The notes beneath the pieces were generated by a model, which was not told the DNA's origin, did no database searches, and saw nothing but the letters and a program-made list of their open reading frames with translations. The translations under genes were made by a program, and so were the position numbers. Of a stretch of 64,000 nt of DNA, positions 1-9,650 are shown in pieces. Location: NCBI GenBank assembly GCA_951394405.1, contig OX596335.1, positions 3,286,001-3,350,000 on the forward strand. Reading direction: 5' to 3'. This DNA comes from Coprinellus micaceus (Eukaryota; Basidiomycota; Agaricomycetes; Agaricales; Psathyrellaceae). The number at the start of each line of letters is the position of its first letter. The stretch's first letter is position 1.

Positions 1-747
1 CATGGTGGGGTCAAATTCGACCAGGTCAGACTTCTCCTGTGATTTCGGCGGGGAGAGGTACTTACCCCGTCTTATTTGTAGATCCACAATGACGGCACCA
101 CTGGTGCTCAGGGCTCCCAGTCGATGGCTGGGAAGGCCACTGGTGCTGCCAAGGGCGCCTCCAGCAAAGCTACAGAGGCTGCGAAGGGGGCGACCCAGCA
201 GGCCTCTCAGTCGGCCCAGGGTGCATTGAATGCAGCATCCAACAAGGCTTCGGGTGTTGCTGAGACTGTCAGCTCGACTGCGTCGAATGCATATAGTACC
301 GCTGCTAACACCGCTTCTCAGGCGTACAGCACCGTCGCTGGAACGGGTAAAGTTGCCTCGAACAAGGCTTCCGAGGCTTCCGATTCTGCATCCAAGTCAG
401 CGTCGCGAGCTGCTGGTGCTACCTCACAGAAGGCGTCCGAGGCATACAAGTCAGGAGCCTCGACAGCGTCGCAAGCGGGCGCTGGTGCCTCCGAGGCGGG
501 TGTAGGTGTTCTCGGTACACTTCAGAATACGGCTGCCTCGGCGATGCACACTGCGACGGACACTGCGACTTCTGTTTTGTCGGCTGCGCAGCAGTTTGTT
601 GGGATGGGGACGAGTGGGCAGGATGAGGCTGCTGCTCACGAGGGTTTGCCGGAGGAGGGCGCTAAGGAGGCAGGAAAAGGTGTCCCGACGAAGAGGGCGG
701 GTGGAGACGCGCATGTTGTTGATACTGCGCCTTCCGTACGGAACTAG
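1..747 (+). CDS. Ala/Ser/Thr-rich LEA-like repeat protein (5' partial)
   Basis: The gene enters from the left edge. Visible exons are <1-24 and 82-747. The 57-nt intron (25-81) runs from GTCAGA to TTGTAG and keeps the frame open, so the first internal ATG at 124 is probably not the true start. The visible 229 residues are almost entirely Ala, Ser, Thr, Gly, Lys and Gln, in loose 11-residue-like units containing 'KASEASDSASKSAS'-type and 'TAANTASQAYSTV'-type segments. There are no Cys or Trp residues and no membrane segment. This composition resembles late-embryogenesis-abundant or hydrophilin proteins, which are disordered and stress-protective. That role is inferred from composition only. 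It lies in tandem upstream of the beta-flanking-type gene. It could equally be an unclassified low-complexity fungal protein. Confidence 0.6.
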
Positions 748-1156
748 AAGAATTCCGGGGGCGTAGAAAAGTGGACGATTGAAGATCATGGACGCATACC
801 CACGCGCGCTTAGTTTCAGTTGAATTTAAATAGTCACTGTATAACACGTACCGCTTGTATCACTACTTCCAGCCTTCCTCGTCCCTAGCCTCCACTCCGA
901 CTTCGTTGCGGATTCCCATGAGGCGAGGAGACGTGTGGACGTACTATGGGTCCCATCGGGGTGAAGAAGTCTTGTAGCCCCTATCTTCCACGCGGGGCCT
1001 AGGCGCTTAACTGCGTACGATTGATGATCTTATCGCGAAATGGGGCGCGAACAGGGGCTATGACGAACCTGTGCCTTTTCGAGCTGAATCTGTCCAGATT
1101 CGGTTCTCCCCACAACTTCCACTCTCTACCTACCGATCTACTATCTAGCGTTGAAC
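748..1156. other. Intergenic, presumed terminator plus promoter
   Basis: These 409 bases lie between two co-directional genes. Six-frame reading gives only short, compositionally unconvincing frames. It should hold the 3' UTR of the LEA-like gene and the promoter of the next gene; no specific element could be recognised. Confidence 0.5.
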
Positions 1157-2104
1157 ATGGTACGTCTCCCGCCCAGCCCTTCGAGCTTGATTGGCTGACG
1201 ATCTCCTGCCGAAATCTGCGAATCATTGTCGTCGTTGGATCATAGTCGTCTGAAGGAGGGTTCGGAAGCTTCATCGGTGGATTGGCGCAGGCTGCGCTCA
1301 AGGAGGCGACCAAGTCCAACTGTATGCGGCACCATTCGACACACTCGCTCGCGTCTGGTTGCTAACGACTTGGGTTTTATCTACGCAGCCGATGTCAACA
1401 AGACCGGAGGCGCCGAGCTCAACTCTCCTCACCACTCTAACCAGCAGTCTTCGAGTGGCCCTTCCTGTGAGTAGTAGATCGCACGACTTCGCATGCCCGT
1501 GCAACTGATATGGAGTCTGCATGCGATGTAGTCGATCAAGATGAAGTCGTGAAAACCGCTTCCCACCATGGTTCTGGCGAGAGCTCACTTTTCTCGACTG
1601 CTTTGAGCTTCATTTCCAAGAATAAGGTACGCTACCTCATCCACTTGCCATCGTCCGCTAGGCCGACGATCTCTACAACAGGACAAGGAGGAAGAGCCCA
1701 TCGACGAGGAAGAGGCAACCAGGGCCCACGAGAAGGTCTACCAGAAGAACGACGCGAGCGGCCTGAGCGCGAGCGCTTTGGGCAGTGCTGCCGCCCTCCA
1801 AGTCCTCAAGCAGTTCGTCGGAGGTGGCAGCTCGTCTGGCTCGTCTCATAGCACCGGGTCGTCCTCCTCTCAATCAGGAGGCACCACACAGTTGATCAGC
1901 CTGGCGATGGCCGAAGCCACCAAGCTCTTCGACAAGTCCGGAGGCAAGGTCAATGGCGACAAGCAGGACGCGGTGAACGGCGCTGCGATGACGATCATGA
2001 AGCTGGTTGTGCAGAGCAAGTTTGGTGGGTCCGGGACGACAGGCGGGAAGGACAGTGGAGGCCTGGGTGGGTTGCTGAGCTTGGCGAGCCAGTTCGCCAA
2101 GTAA
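1157..2104 (+). CDS. DUF7721 / beta-flanking-type protein bordering the mating locus
   Basis: Five exons: 1157-1159, 1246-1321, 1389-1466, 1532-1626 and 1682-2104 (224 aa). The first exon is the start codon alone, followed by an 86-nt GTACGT...CATAG intron; all later phases close. The protein starts with a Gly-rich FIGGLAQAALKEATKS segment, continues with 'DQDEVV', 'SALG' and 'AAALQVLKQF' stretches and ends in Gly-rich helices ('AEATKLFDKSGG', 'AAMTIMKLVV'). This matches, from memory, the fungal DUF7721 family, whose members are often named beta-flanking protein because one flanks the A mating locus of Coprinopsis and relatives. Its molecular function is unknown. Its position next to the HD pairs, opposite MIP, supports that name. 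The single-codon first exon is the weakest part of the model. Confidence 0.72.
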
Positions 2105-2411
2105 GGGTTTTGAGGGTTTTGAATAAAGCTAACAGATGTACTATATAAATTACCGTCATAAACTTGAGAGAACACTTCCGTGAGGGTTGGATATGGATTC
2201 TGGTGTGAGGCTGGGGCGTATCGATTATCCCTTCGAACGATGTCATTAGGCCAGGTATCCAGGTCATACCCGTAGGCATGGGCGTAGGTGGATATAATAA
2301 TACAATAGATAGCAATAAAGATATGTTGGGAGAGCGAAACATGTACAGAGCAGAGCGGATGTGACAAAAGCGAAGACGATGGAAAGCGATGGTGGTACAA
2401 ATGTGCTTGAA
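2105..2411. other. Convergent intergenic spacer
   Basis: These 307 bases separate the 3' ends of the beta-flanking-type gene and HD1-1. The stretch is AT-richer than its surroundings (TATATAAAT near 2145, AATAATACAATAG near 2300), as expected for back-to-back polyadenylation regions. No coding potential is visible. Confidence 0.5.
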
Positions 2412-4207
2412 TCAATATGCGGCAGAGCGAGAATACGGCGAGGGCGCTGAAAGCGAAGACGAATGCAAAGGCTTGGAGCTCTTGGAGCAAGTGTAGCGTT
2501 CATTGCTAGAAGGGTACGAGGAAATAACAGTATCAGTTGAAAAATCGAAAGCATACGGATCACGCGATGGGTGACAGTCAAAAAACTCAGCAGAAATCTC
2601 AAGAAGGGACCAGACGGGAGAAGAATGGGGAGAGTCTCGTGGAGTGGGTGGGTCGCTGCAAAAGGAGGAGTCGGAAGACGAGATAGACGCGAGGGAAGGG
2701 GTACGGGGAATCGGTGGGGACAGTTTGCGATGGGATGTGCTAGGACGAGACGGGGTAGAGTGAGGTTTGCTGGGCTTGTCGAGGGACCAGTTGGGGTGTT
2801 TGCGGGAGGAGAGGTCGTAGGGCTGGTGCCTCTTGCGAGGCCGCAGAGAAGAGGCACCAAATTTGACGGGCGCGTCGGAGGGGGCAGGAGTCCGCGTGGT
2901 CAATTTGGCAGCAGGGGGGGACAAGGGGTGACGATGGGCTGCGCTGGTGTCTCGCTTCCGGGCGAGGTACTTGGAGTCGGGCTGTTTGTGTATCGATCCC
3001 GCGCCACCCAGGTGCAGTTTGCTTCGGAAGTCTGAGCAGAGGTCATCGAGTGAAGGCGACACGTGGGAGCGATTGGATGAGGGAGAGGATGCTTTGCGGT
3101 ACCACACAGGTGCCTCGAAGAAAAAGGATTGTCGACTCAAGAAGGTAGCGCCGTCTCGTGGCGAGTAAGTGGTAGGCCAAGCGGAAGGTGAGGGTGGGAT
3201 ATTGTCGAGAGATAAGTGGGGGACAGAGACTGCAGCGGGGGTGGGAGAGGGCGATAGTGGTCTCTGAATGGGCTCAATGGGAGCTCCCTTGAGGTGCGAG
3301 TAAGCAAATAGATCCCAAGCTGTAGTGGGGGAAATAGTATTTACCCTTTCTTCTTCAAGTGCTGGACTCAGTCGTTCCTCTTTCCGAATCATGAAGGATG
3401 GCATCTGCGCCTTCAGTGTTTTCAGGGATATGTTCACAGGGAGAGGGTCGGTAGAGATTCGTTTGAGGCTTCTCCCTTCTTGCCGCGCCCTGCGACGGTG
3501 GTTTTGAAACTGGGTAGGCAGCCAGTGTAAGGATGATGTACGCGCAAGAGTTATAAAAGAACGTTTACCCAGACTTCAATCTGCCGCGCGGTCATCGATG
3601 ACTTGCGCGCCAGCAGTTCGCGGTCGCGAGCTGAGGGATACGCATTGTATTCAAAGTACTGTTCGAGAACTGGAGTATATTCCTGTAAAAATGTTAATCG
3701 AATTGGAATTTCTGCTTGTTTGGGGAGGGAAAAACCCACTGCGTTAAATACGGGCTTTTTTGGCTGCAGTTGTCCACGAACGAGGTCGTATGTCCGACGA
3801 ACGCTTTCTTCGATTTGGGTGAGCTGCATCTTGAAAGACCTTTCGTGCATCTTCTTCATCCCTTCGTAGTAGGAGGCGTGTCGTGTAGACGTTGAAGGCT
3901 CGCTGAGCTGAAGGAATTTGTTGCAGACTTCGAGGTACTTCTTTTCATGAAGCGCCTTCTGCTCGTCGACTGCCTTCTGAATTAGCGACAATGCATTTTG
4001 GGCGGTAGATGCCGGGAGTGGAAAGCCGTGAATGAAAGAAGAAAAGTCGGGAGGAACAGTCAATGTGAGTGGGGGGAAAGTATGTTGTCGGGCGGATGCC
4101 ACTGGAATCAGGGGTGCGTGGTTGGATGGGCGCCCCACGAGGTCAAGACAGGACTGAGAGACCTCGGCCAGCCGTTTCCAAATTTCGCGGTACTTGGGAA
4201 GTGACAT
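2412..4207 (-). CDS. HD1-class homeodomain mating protein, pair 1
   Basis: Exons in coding order: 4207-3740, 3682-3569, 3509-3345 and 3287-2412 (540 aa). Residues 1-156 are the helical N-terminal region that in this family decides dimerisation specificity. The homeodomain covers about residues 158-206 and includes YFEYNAYPS, the recognition helix WFQNHRRRARQEG (Asn present) and an intron splitting W from F. The remainder is Ser/Pro-rich with basic patches (RPRKRH), typical of the HD1 C-terminal regulatory region and nuclear localisation. Introns 3683-3739 and 3288-3344 are both 57 nt, in frame and free of stops, so they were placed by alignment to HD1-2. The 3'-most coding end is less certain. 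The gene diverges from HD2-1 across a 574-bp promoter. The dimer with a compatible HD2 acts as a transcription factor in the nucleus. Confidence 0.88.
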
Positions 4208-4781
4208 GATTGCCCGTGTAGGAGGATGATAGCGCAGAGGGTCCGGAACGAAGGTCGTGGAATGCAGTTTGGGTGTGTTTGGAGGACAATAGCAGAGTCA
4301 TGGGAATCAACTGTCGATTTGGTCCCGATGAGGTGCGTTCATCCAGGTACCCAACCGCACTTGTGCATGGACTGTCATTCCACCCTGCCCACGCAAAGGT
4401 CAAGGTCAAGGAACCCTTCCCGAACCTTAGGCCAATCGCTAGGGGTAAACCCAATACCAATTGAACCAAACCCTCCGGATGCCATTCATGGGCAATCAAG
4501 CCTCAATCCTAACCATGAGTAGCAGAAATGAGTTCGCTTGAGGCCTTGAAGCTTGAGGGTTGCTTGGCTTGTATCCGACAGAACCTTCCGCCTCTGGGGT
4601 GAAAGGAATAGTTGCTAGTATTTTCTGGTCTGTTGAGCGGTGTGAGCCGGCAGCCTTTCTGGGGTATCAGTGAAGACAATGCGGAGCCTGAATGTCACAC
4701 TGGTATTCCTGCAAACTATTCCTGCGAGCTTTGACGGATACCGCTCGCCACACCTCAACGTTCAGTCCCCTGCCGAGTGCT
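4208..4781. promoter_or_regulatory. Bidirectional promoter of HD pair 1
   Basis: These 574 bases separate the start codons of HD1-1 (minus) and HD2-1 (plus). A short direct repeat, AAGGTCAAGGTCAAGG, lies near 4398-4413. A TATA box could not be assigned confidently to either side. Function is inferred from the divergent arrangement. Confidence 0.6.
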
Positions 4782-6817
4782 ATGGCCACCATGGCAGCCC
4801 AACCCGGCGTTCACCCCGACCAATTCGCCCGCAATACGCTGAAAACTCTGGAAATACAATTCTTCTCCGCTCTGGAAGAATATGAAGGAAGATCTCTTGC
4901 AGAATTCTATTCGTCGTGGACAGCATTCGAGCGTCAACTTGACTCCATTCACCCGGACCTCCGCCCCCAGACGATGGAAGATATCACAAGCTTCGTATCG
5001 ATCATGGTCACCGTTGGCGGCAGCCTTGCAGATGCAGCCTCCCCAGATCCCATTGAAGCCTTCAAGTCCAGCCTGCAAGAAGATATCGCGGGACCCAGCC
5101 GCCGTCGTATGTAGCACGGTACCCGAACGTTGTGATTTTTGAACTAACCTGTGTGCATCACATAGAACCGTCAATCGCGCCTTCCACGACTGCCGCTTAC
5201 ATCGAGGCGTCACTGCGGTGGCTTAAGTCCAACCTGTGCAACCCTTATCCTTCGAGGACGGTTAGATCCTCCATCGCCAAGGCGGCTAAGGCCCCCGTGA
5301 AGGACGTCGATGCATGGTTTCTGGATATTCGGAAACGGATAGGCTGGAGTAAAATGCGTCAGGCACGGTTTGGCAATCGCAAGAGCGATATCGTCGACGC
5401 CGCGACCCGATTCTACACCGGGTCTGATCCTCACCGCCCACTGGAAACCATCGTCGAGTCAGAGTTCGCTGCTATCGCTGCCACTGTCGACCAGCTGTTC
5501 AACGAGAAATGCTCTGGCACCGCATTGGCGTCCCACCTTGACCAAACGGTTATGGATCTGACACCAGCTCTCCGAGTTTCCCTTTCAGAGCACAGACGAC
5601 GCAGCTCTACTGATGTTCATACCACGAAAACTCCTCGCCGCCGAACTGACCCGTACCCCACTCCTGAACTCTCCCCAACTTTGCCGCCCACTTTGCTCAG
5701 CACCCCCGAGTCACCCTCTTGCGAGCTGCCCGCCACGGGGTCGTCAGGGAGGCAGGGGAAGCGCTCGCGCTCACCCGGCCAGGAATGCCCAACCGACAAC
5801 GAAGAAGAACGGCCAAGGCCCACCAAACGAGCAAGGTCGGTCCCACAGCCTTCTATGCGGTATGACATGACTGACGGTTTGAACGTTAGGCGTTCCCCAA
5901 TCCCGACTCCACGTACCCCTCCTACATCATGTTACCCATCGCCTACAGCTTCAATCGTCTTGAGCCTCACAGAGCTGCCCACAGAAACACCCATCTCTGC
6001 CGAGGTAGGACCGATCAGCCACACCGGGAAACGCAAGAGAACCCTGTCAGACTCTGGTATTGTCCGCGCTGCTCCCCTTCGCGAGTCTACGCCGCAAACT
6101 CGTACCCCATCGAACCCACCACCGCTCAGCGTCAGCGATATCCTGGATCAGGCTGCGTTTTCCCCACCCTCCGCCCCTTCGGCTCTTCCCGAGGCCACCA
6201 CCTACGAATCATTTGGCCCCTTCGACCCCTTCTTCGCTGCGTTTATGAGCGGAGGAGCTCCCGCCCTTGGTAAGTCGTTAACCTCATAAGCCAAGCCCCA
6301 ATTGACACCTCCGTTAGATGCCACTTCCTCCCCACTACCCCTACTCAACATCGTCGATGAGGTCGCCCCGACCAATGTCCATGTTGAATTCGATCAGTCC
6401 TGGCTGAGTTGCAGTGCTGACCCCCTGGCGCCGTCTGGTACGATATCGTAATGCTGAGCCAGCTAGGGTTGTGCTGATCTGTTTCTTCTAGACCCCTTTG
6501 TCACCGGTTATAACACGAACTTCGACGACTTCGGCGGAAACCTGTACGCTAAAGTCATGGACCCATTCAGCAGTCCACTGTGGTACAGCGCTCCGCCGTC
6601 GGATTCATTAGCCAGCGGTCCATGCCCCGAAAGCAGCACGATGGCACTGACTGGTCAACTCAACGTGTCCCCGCCTTCTCCAACATGTCTTCACAATATC
6701 GCCTCACCTTCCCCAAATAGCACCATACACTCCAATCTTACTGACAAGGCCAGAGAGTTATTGGAGCTCGAAGCGCGATGCGCTGCTCTCCGCAACGAAT
6801 TGGCCGCAGCATGCTAA
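4782..6817 (+). CDS. HD2-class homeodomain mating protein, pair 1
   Basis: Exons: 4782-5106, 5166-5835, 5890-6269, 6318-6437 and 6492-6817 (606 aa). ATG 4782 (MATMAAQPGV) was chosen because the upstream in-frame Met at 4692 adds an atypical leader. The N-terminal 108 residues are helical (dimerisation region). The homeodomain spans about residues 110-172, with the helix-3 motif WFLDIRKRIGW. Downstream is Ser/Thr/Pro-rich with basic nuclear-localisation-like clusters (KRSRS, KRARR, KRKR). The last 25 residues form a short coiled-coil-like helix (LLELEARCAALRNELA). Intron 5836-5889 is 54 nt, in frame and stop-free; it matches the position of a clear intron in HD2-2. The gene encodes the partner class to HD1: a nuclear transcription factor that is active only as a heterodimer with HD1 from a different allele. 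Confidence 0.88.
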
Positions 6818-7781
6818 GCGGTTTCCCTATTGTCTTCACGGCTCTCCATATGCTACTCGCTTCCTTTGCATGCTTTCCTTTGCTCTCATCGCATTTACAC
6901 TCTTGCGTCTAGAATACCATCCACATCACCATACCCCTCGCATTTGCATCGCATTATTCTTATTCTTATCTTTATACCCTTCATGGGCATCCGTTTCTTC
7001 GCACATATCATCCCTACAGTAATTATCTCGTGCTATCATCGAACCGCACATGTACTGCCACCACATAGGAACAACTTGAGTTTTGAGGAGCAGATGGTCG
7101 GTCCCATCGCTCCAGAAACCCCCCATCGCGATCGCAACGAACATCACAGGCAAGGTAAAGCCAGTGTTCAGGATCCCGAAGAGGTCGGCCAAACTGAACA
7201 ATAAGGGGACTAGACAATAGACCTCACACAGCACAACAGCATACTTGAACGTTGAACCGCATGCTGGAGATAATTTACATTTGCCCTTATCGAATACATT
7301 CTAGTATTTTATCAAGAAAAGCATAGAGAATAACGGGCATATGCGGATGATTCACCCTGCTAATACGACATCGTGGATAAAGCACGAAAGGGAGGCAATG
7401 CGAAATGAGCGATACTGAATCGGAGGGTAGGACAAAGGGGTGGGTGCGCACCGTAAACATATTCAAGAATGGTAGCGACAGGGTCATGTCGCTGGCAGAA
7501 AAATACGAACTTGGGGGGACGCAGAAAAGCCAGGGAACTCGGTACTACTCCACGGGTCTTGGGCCGTCGAGGGAATCCCCTCCGATGCTCGTAGTACTCG
7601 AGACTGTGGCAGCGCCTCTAGAAGCACGCGGGAGGCAGGGTCTGGGTCGGGATCCTTGTCCTCGACGAGACCCTCACGCGAGTGCCGATAGACGGCCTTC
7701 AACCTGGGTGGTAAGCAGACAAGACGTGTCGGAACCGCCAGCGGCGATGTGATGGAAAGGACAAGCACAATCCACTGGCAA
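6818..7781. other. Convergent spacer between the two HD pairs
   Basis: The spacer is 964 bases between the 3' ends of HD2-1 and HD1-2. The left two thirds carry AT-rich, gene-free sequence. At 7484-7703 on the minus strand there is an open frame of 73 codons preceded by a CACCCAG acceptor; it may be a final exon of HD1-2 (see that gene). Nothing else is recognisable. Confidence 0.5.
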
Positions 7782-9389
7782 TTAAGGAGGCAACAAATAG
7801 GCTTCCCAATCTGGATATTGAGGTGGAATAGAAGCCTCCTTTGTAAGTGAGATGTATCTGGGAAGGGGTGAGGGCGAGGGAGTCCGGATCTCGGACTCGC
7901 CCGACGACGAAGACGTGGAGCATAGGGAAGAGTTAGATGCAGTGCGGCCGAGGGGCTTCTGCGTTTGCAGTCGGCGCGGCTGGTATGGACTTGGGCGCTT
8001 GTGGTTGGTCAAGGGAGAGGTCTTCTTGCGTGAAGGCCGGGGGGCGGGAGACTCTCGCGGGGTTGTCTGAGATCTAGGAAGAGGGGAAGGAGTGGACTTC
8101 CGAACCAAAGCGAAGTGGGGTGCGCCGAACGGAACAGTGATAATGGGATACCAGACAGGGAATGTGGTCCGAGGGCGCTCGACTCCGTCGGAGCCTGCGA
8201 TTGATAGTTTTTTCTGGATCTCAACAGCGAGCTCGTTCGGAGTAATAGTAGCCTTGCGAAGAGGTGTCTTGACCGATGCCCGACGAGGCCAGACGGGGGG
8301 TGGGAATGACCAACTCTTGGGGCTACCGAGACAAGGCTTATGGTGGGGCGTGGGAGGGTACTTGGTCGGGAAGGCATAAGCAGGTGCGAGCGCGCACAGC
8401 ACATCAACTGCCTGTGCTACTGGTTCAGGTGGCTCCTGCCAATGGGGTCAATACCTCCGGATTATAGACACAAATAAGCTTCCAGACTTACTGGAATAAC
8501 AACTTTGGGTGACGGTGATCCACGCTTCAAAGGTGTTTCCTCCATTTCGTCCTTTGCGACAAAGGGCAGAGGGATCGGTGCGTTGAGGTTCTCGAGGCCG
8601 AGTTCACGGGGGAGAGGATCTTGGGATAGGCGCCTAAGTTGACGACCCTCCTTCTTAGCCCTTCTGCGATGGTTCTGGAACTGGAAAAGGGTCATGAATA
8701 GCGCAACAATATAAATATCATTGCTTACCCAGACCTCGACCTGACGGGAGCACATCATTGTTTTTCTAGCCAGCAGCGCACGATCCTGTGCACTGGGGTA
8801 GGCATTGTACTCGAAGTATGTCTCGAGAAGGGGTAGACATTCCTGGAATGGCGGACATTAGAATGAAGTATCGCGTTGTCAATATATCGACCCGTACATG
8901 ATTGAACGGCGTTCGCCTCTTTTCCTTTTGTGCTGCAATTCGACTGTTGGCGGCAGCTCGTCGCAGGGCATGCTCAATGTCCGACCGAAATTTTGATGCC
9001 TTTTGCTTGAAGAGGGACTCGTAGACGTCATGAAGCCTTTGCTGAACGGACTGCCCAGGTGGTTGCGGTATGTCATCGACGCGAGCAAGGGTTTTCATGT
9101 ATTCAGTCCGGAGTGAGGACCGTACTTCCTCGTACCATTGACCTATCCTTGCGATGATGCGCTCTTGAATGGGTAGTGCAGTGGCTGACCTCTGAACACA
9201 CTCAACGATATCATGGGGGAATGGGAAGTCGAGTGAGGATGAAGATGACGCAGGACGTCGAAATTGGGCTTGCAGATTGGGAGCAGAGGGTTTAAAACCA
9301 GCGTTGCGGAGGTGCCCCTGCACACGCCGTGCGGTATTGATGATGCTGAGGAGAACAGAGGTATCTGGAAGGGTAGTGGGGGCTGCCAT
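7782..9389 (-). CDS. HD1-class homeodomain mating protein, pair 2
   Basis: Exons in coding order: 9389-8898, 8842-8729, 8680-8492 and 8435-7782 (482 aa). Exon 2 is 114 nt, exactly as in HD1-1, and introns fall at the same places (before the homeodomain, inside WF of the recognition helix, and 55-63 codons later). The homeodomain is about residues 168-214, with YFEYNAYPSAQ and WFQNHRRRAKKEG. The N-terminal 164 residues are helical and strongly diverged from HD1-1. The C-terminal part is Ser/Pro-rich with RPSRKK and RRLQ basic patches. An alternative ending splices from 7795 to 7703 and reads on to 7484, giving 551 aa, closer to the 540 aa of HD1-1, but it needs a weak GTTGCC donor. The gene diverges from HD2-2 with only 261 bp between start codons. 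Confidence 0.87.
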
Positions 9390-9650
9390 CGCGGGCTGGT
9401 GAAGTGGGTGTGAGTCGGAACAGCGATGGAATTTGGAACCCAGGGCGAGCTAGGCAGCTCAGCAGCTGTGAAGGACAATTGAATATCGCTGGAAAGAGTA
9501 ATACGACTGATGGATAGAGTGATGTTCCCGCGATAGAGGACAATGCGGGCTTTGAATGTACTAAACTCGCTCTCCAGCTGATTTTGTGGCAAACAGCCAG
9601 CAGCTTTCACTCTGAAGACTCAAGCCAGACCCAAAGAAGAAAGTCCAAAA
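9390..9650. promoter_or_regulatory. Bidirectional promoter of HD pair 2
   Basis: These 261 bases separate the HD1-2 and HD2-2 start codons, under half the length of the pair-1 promoter. No shared motif with the pair-1 promoter was obvious on reading. Function is inferred from the divergent layout. Confidence 0.6.
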
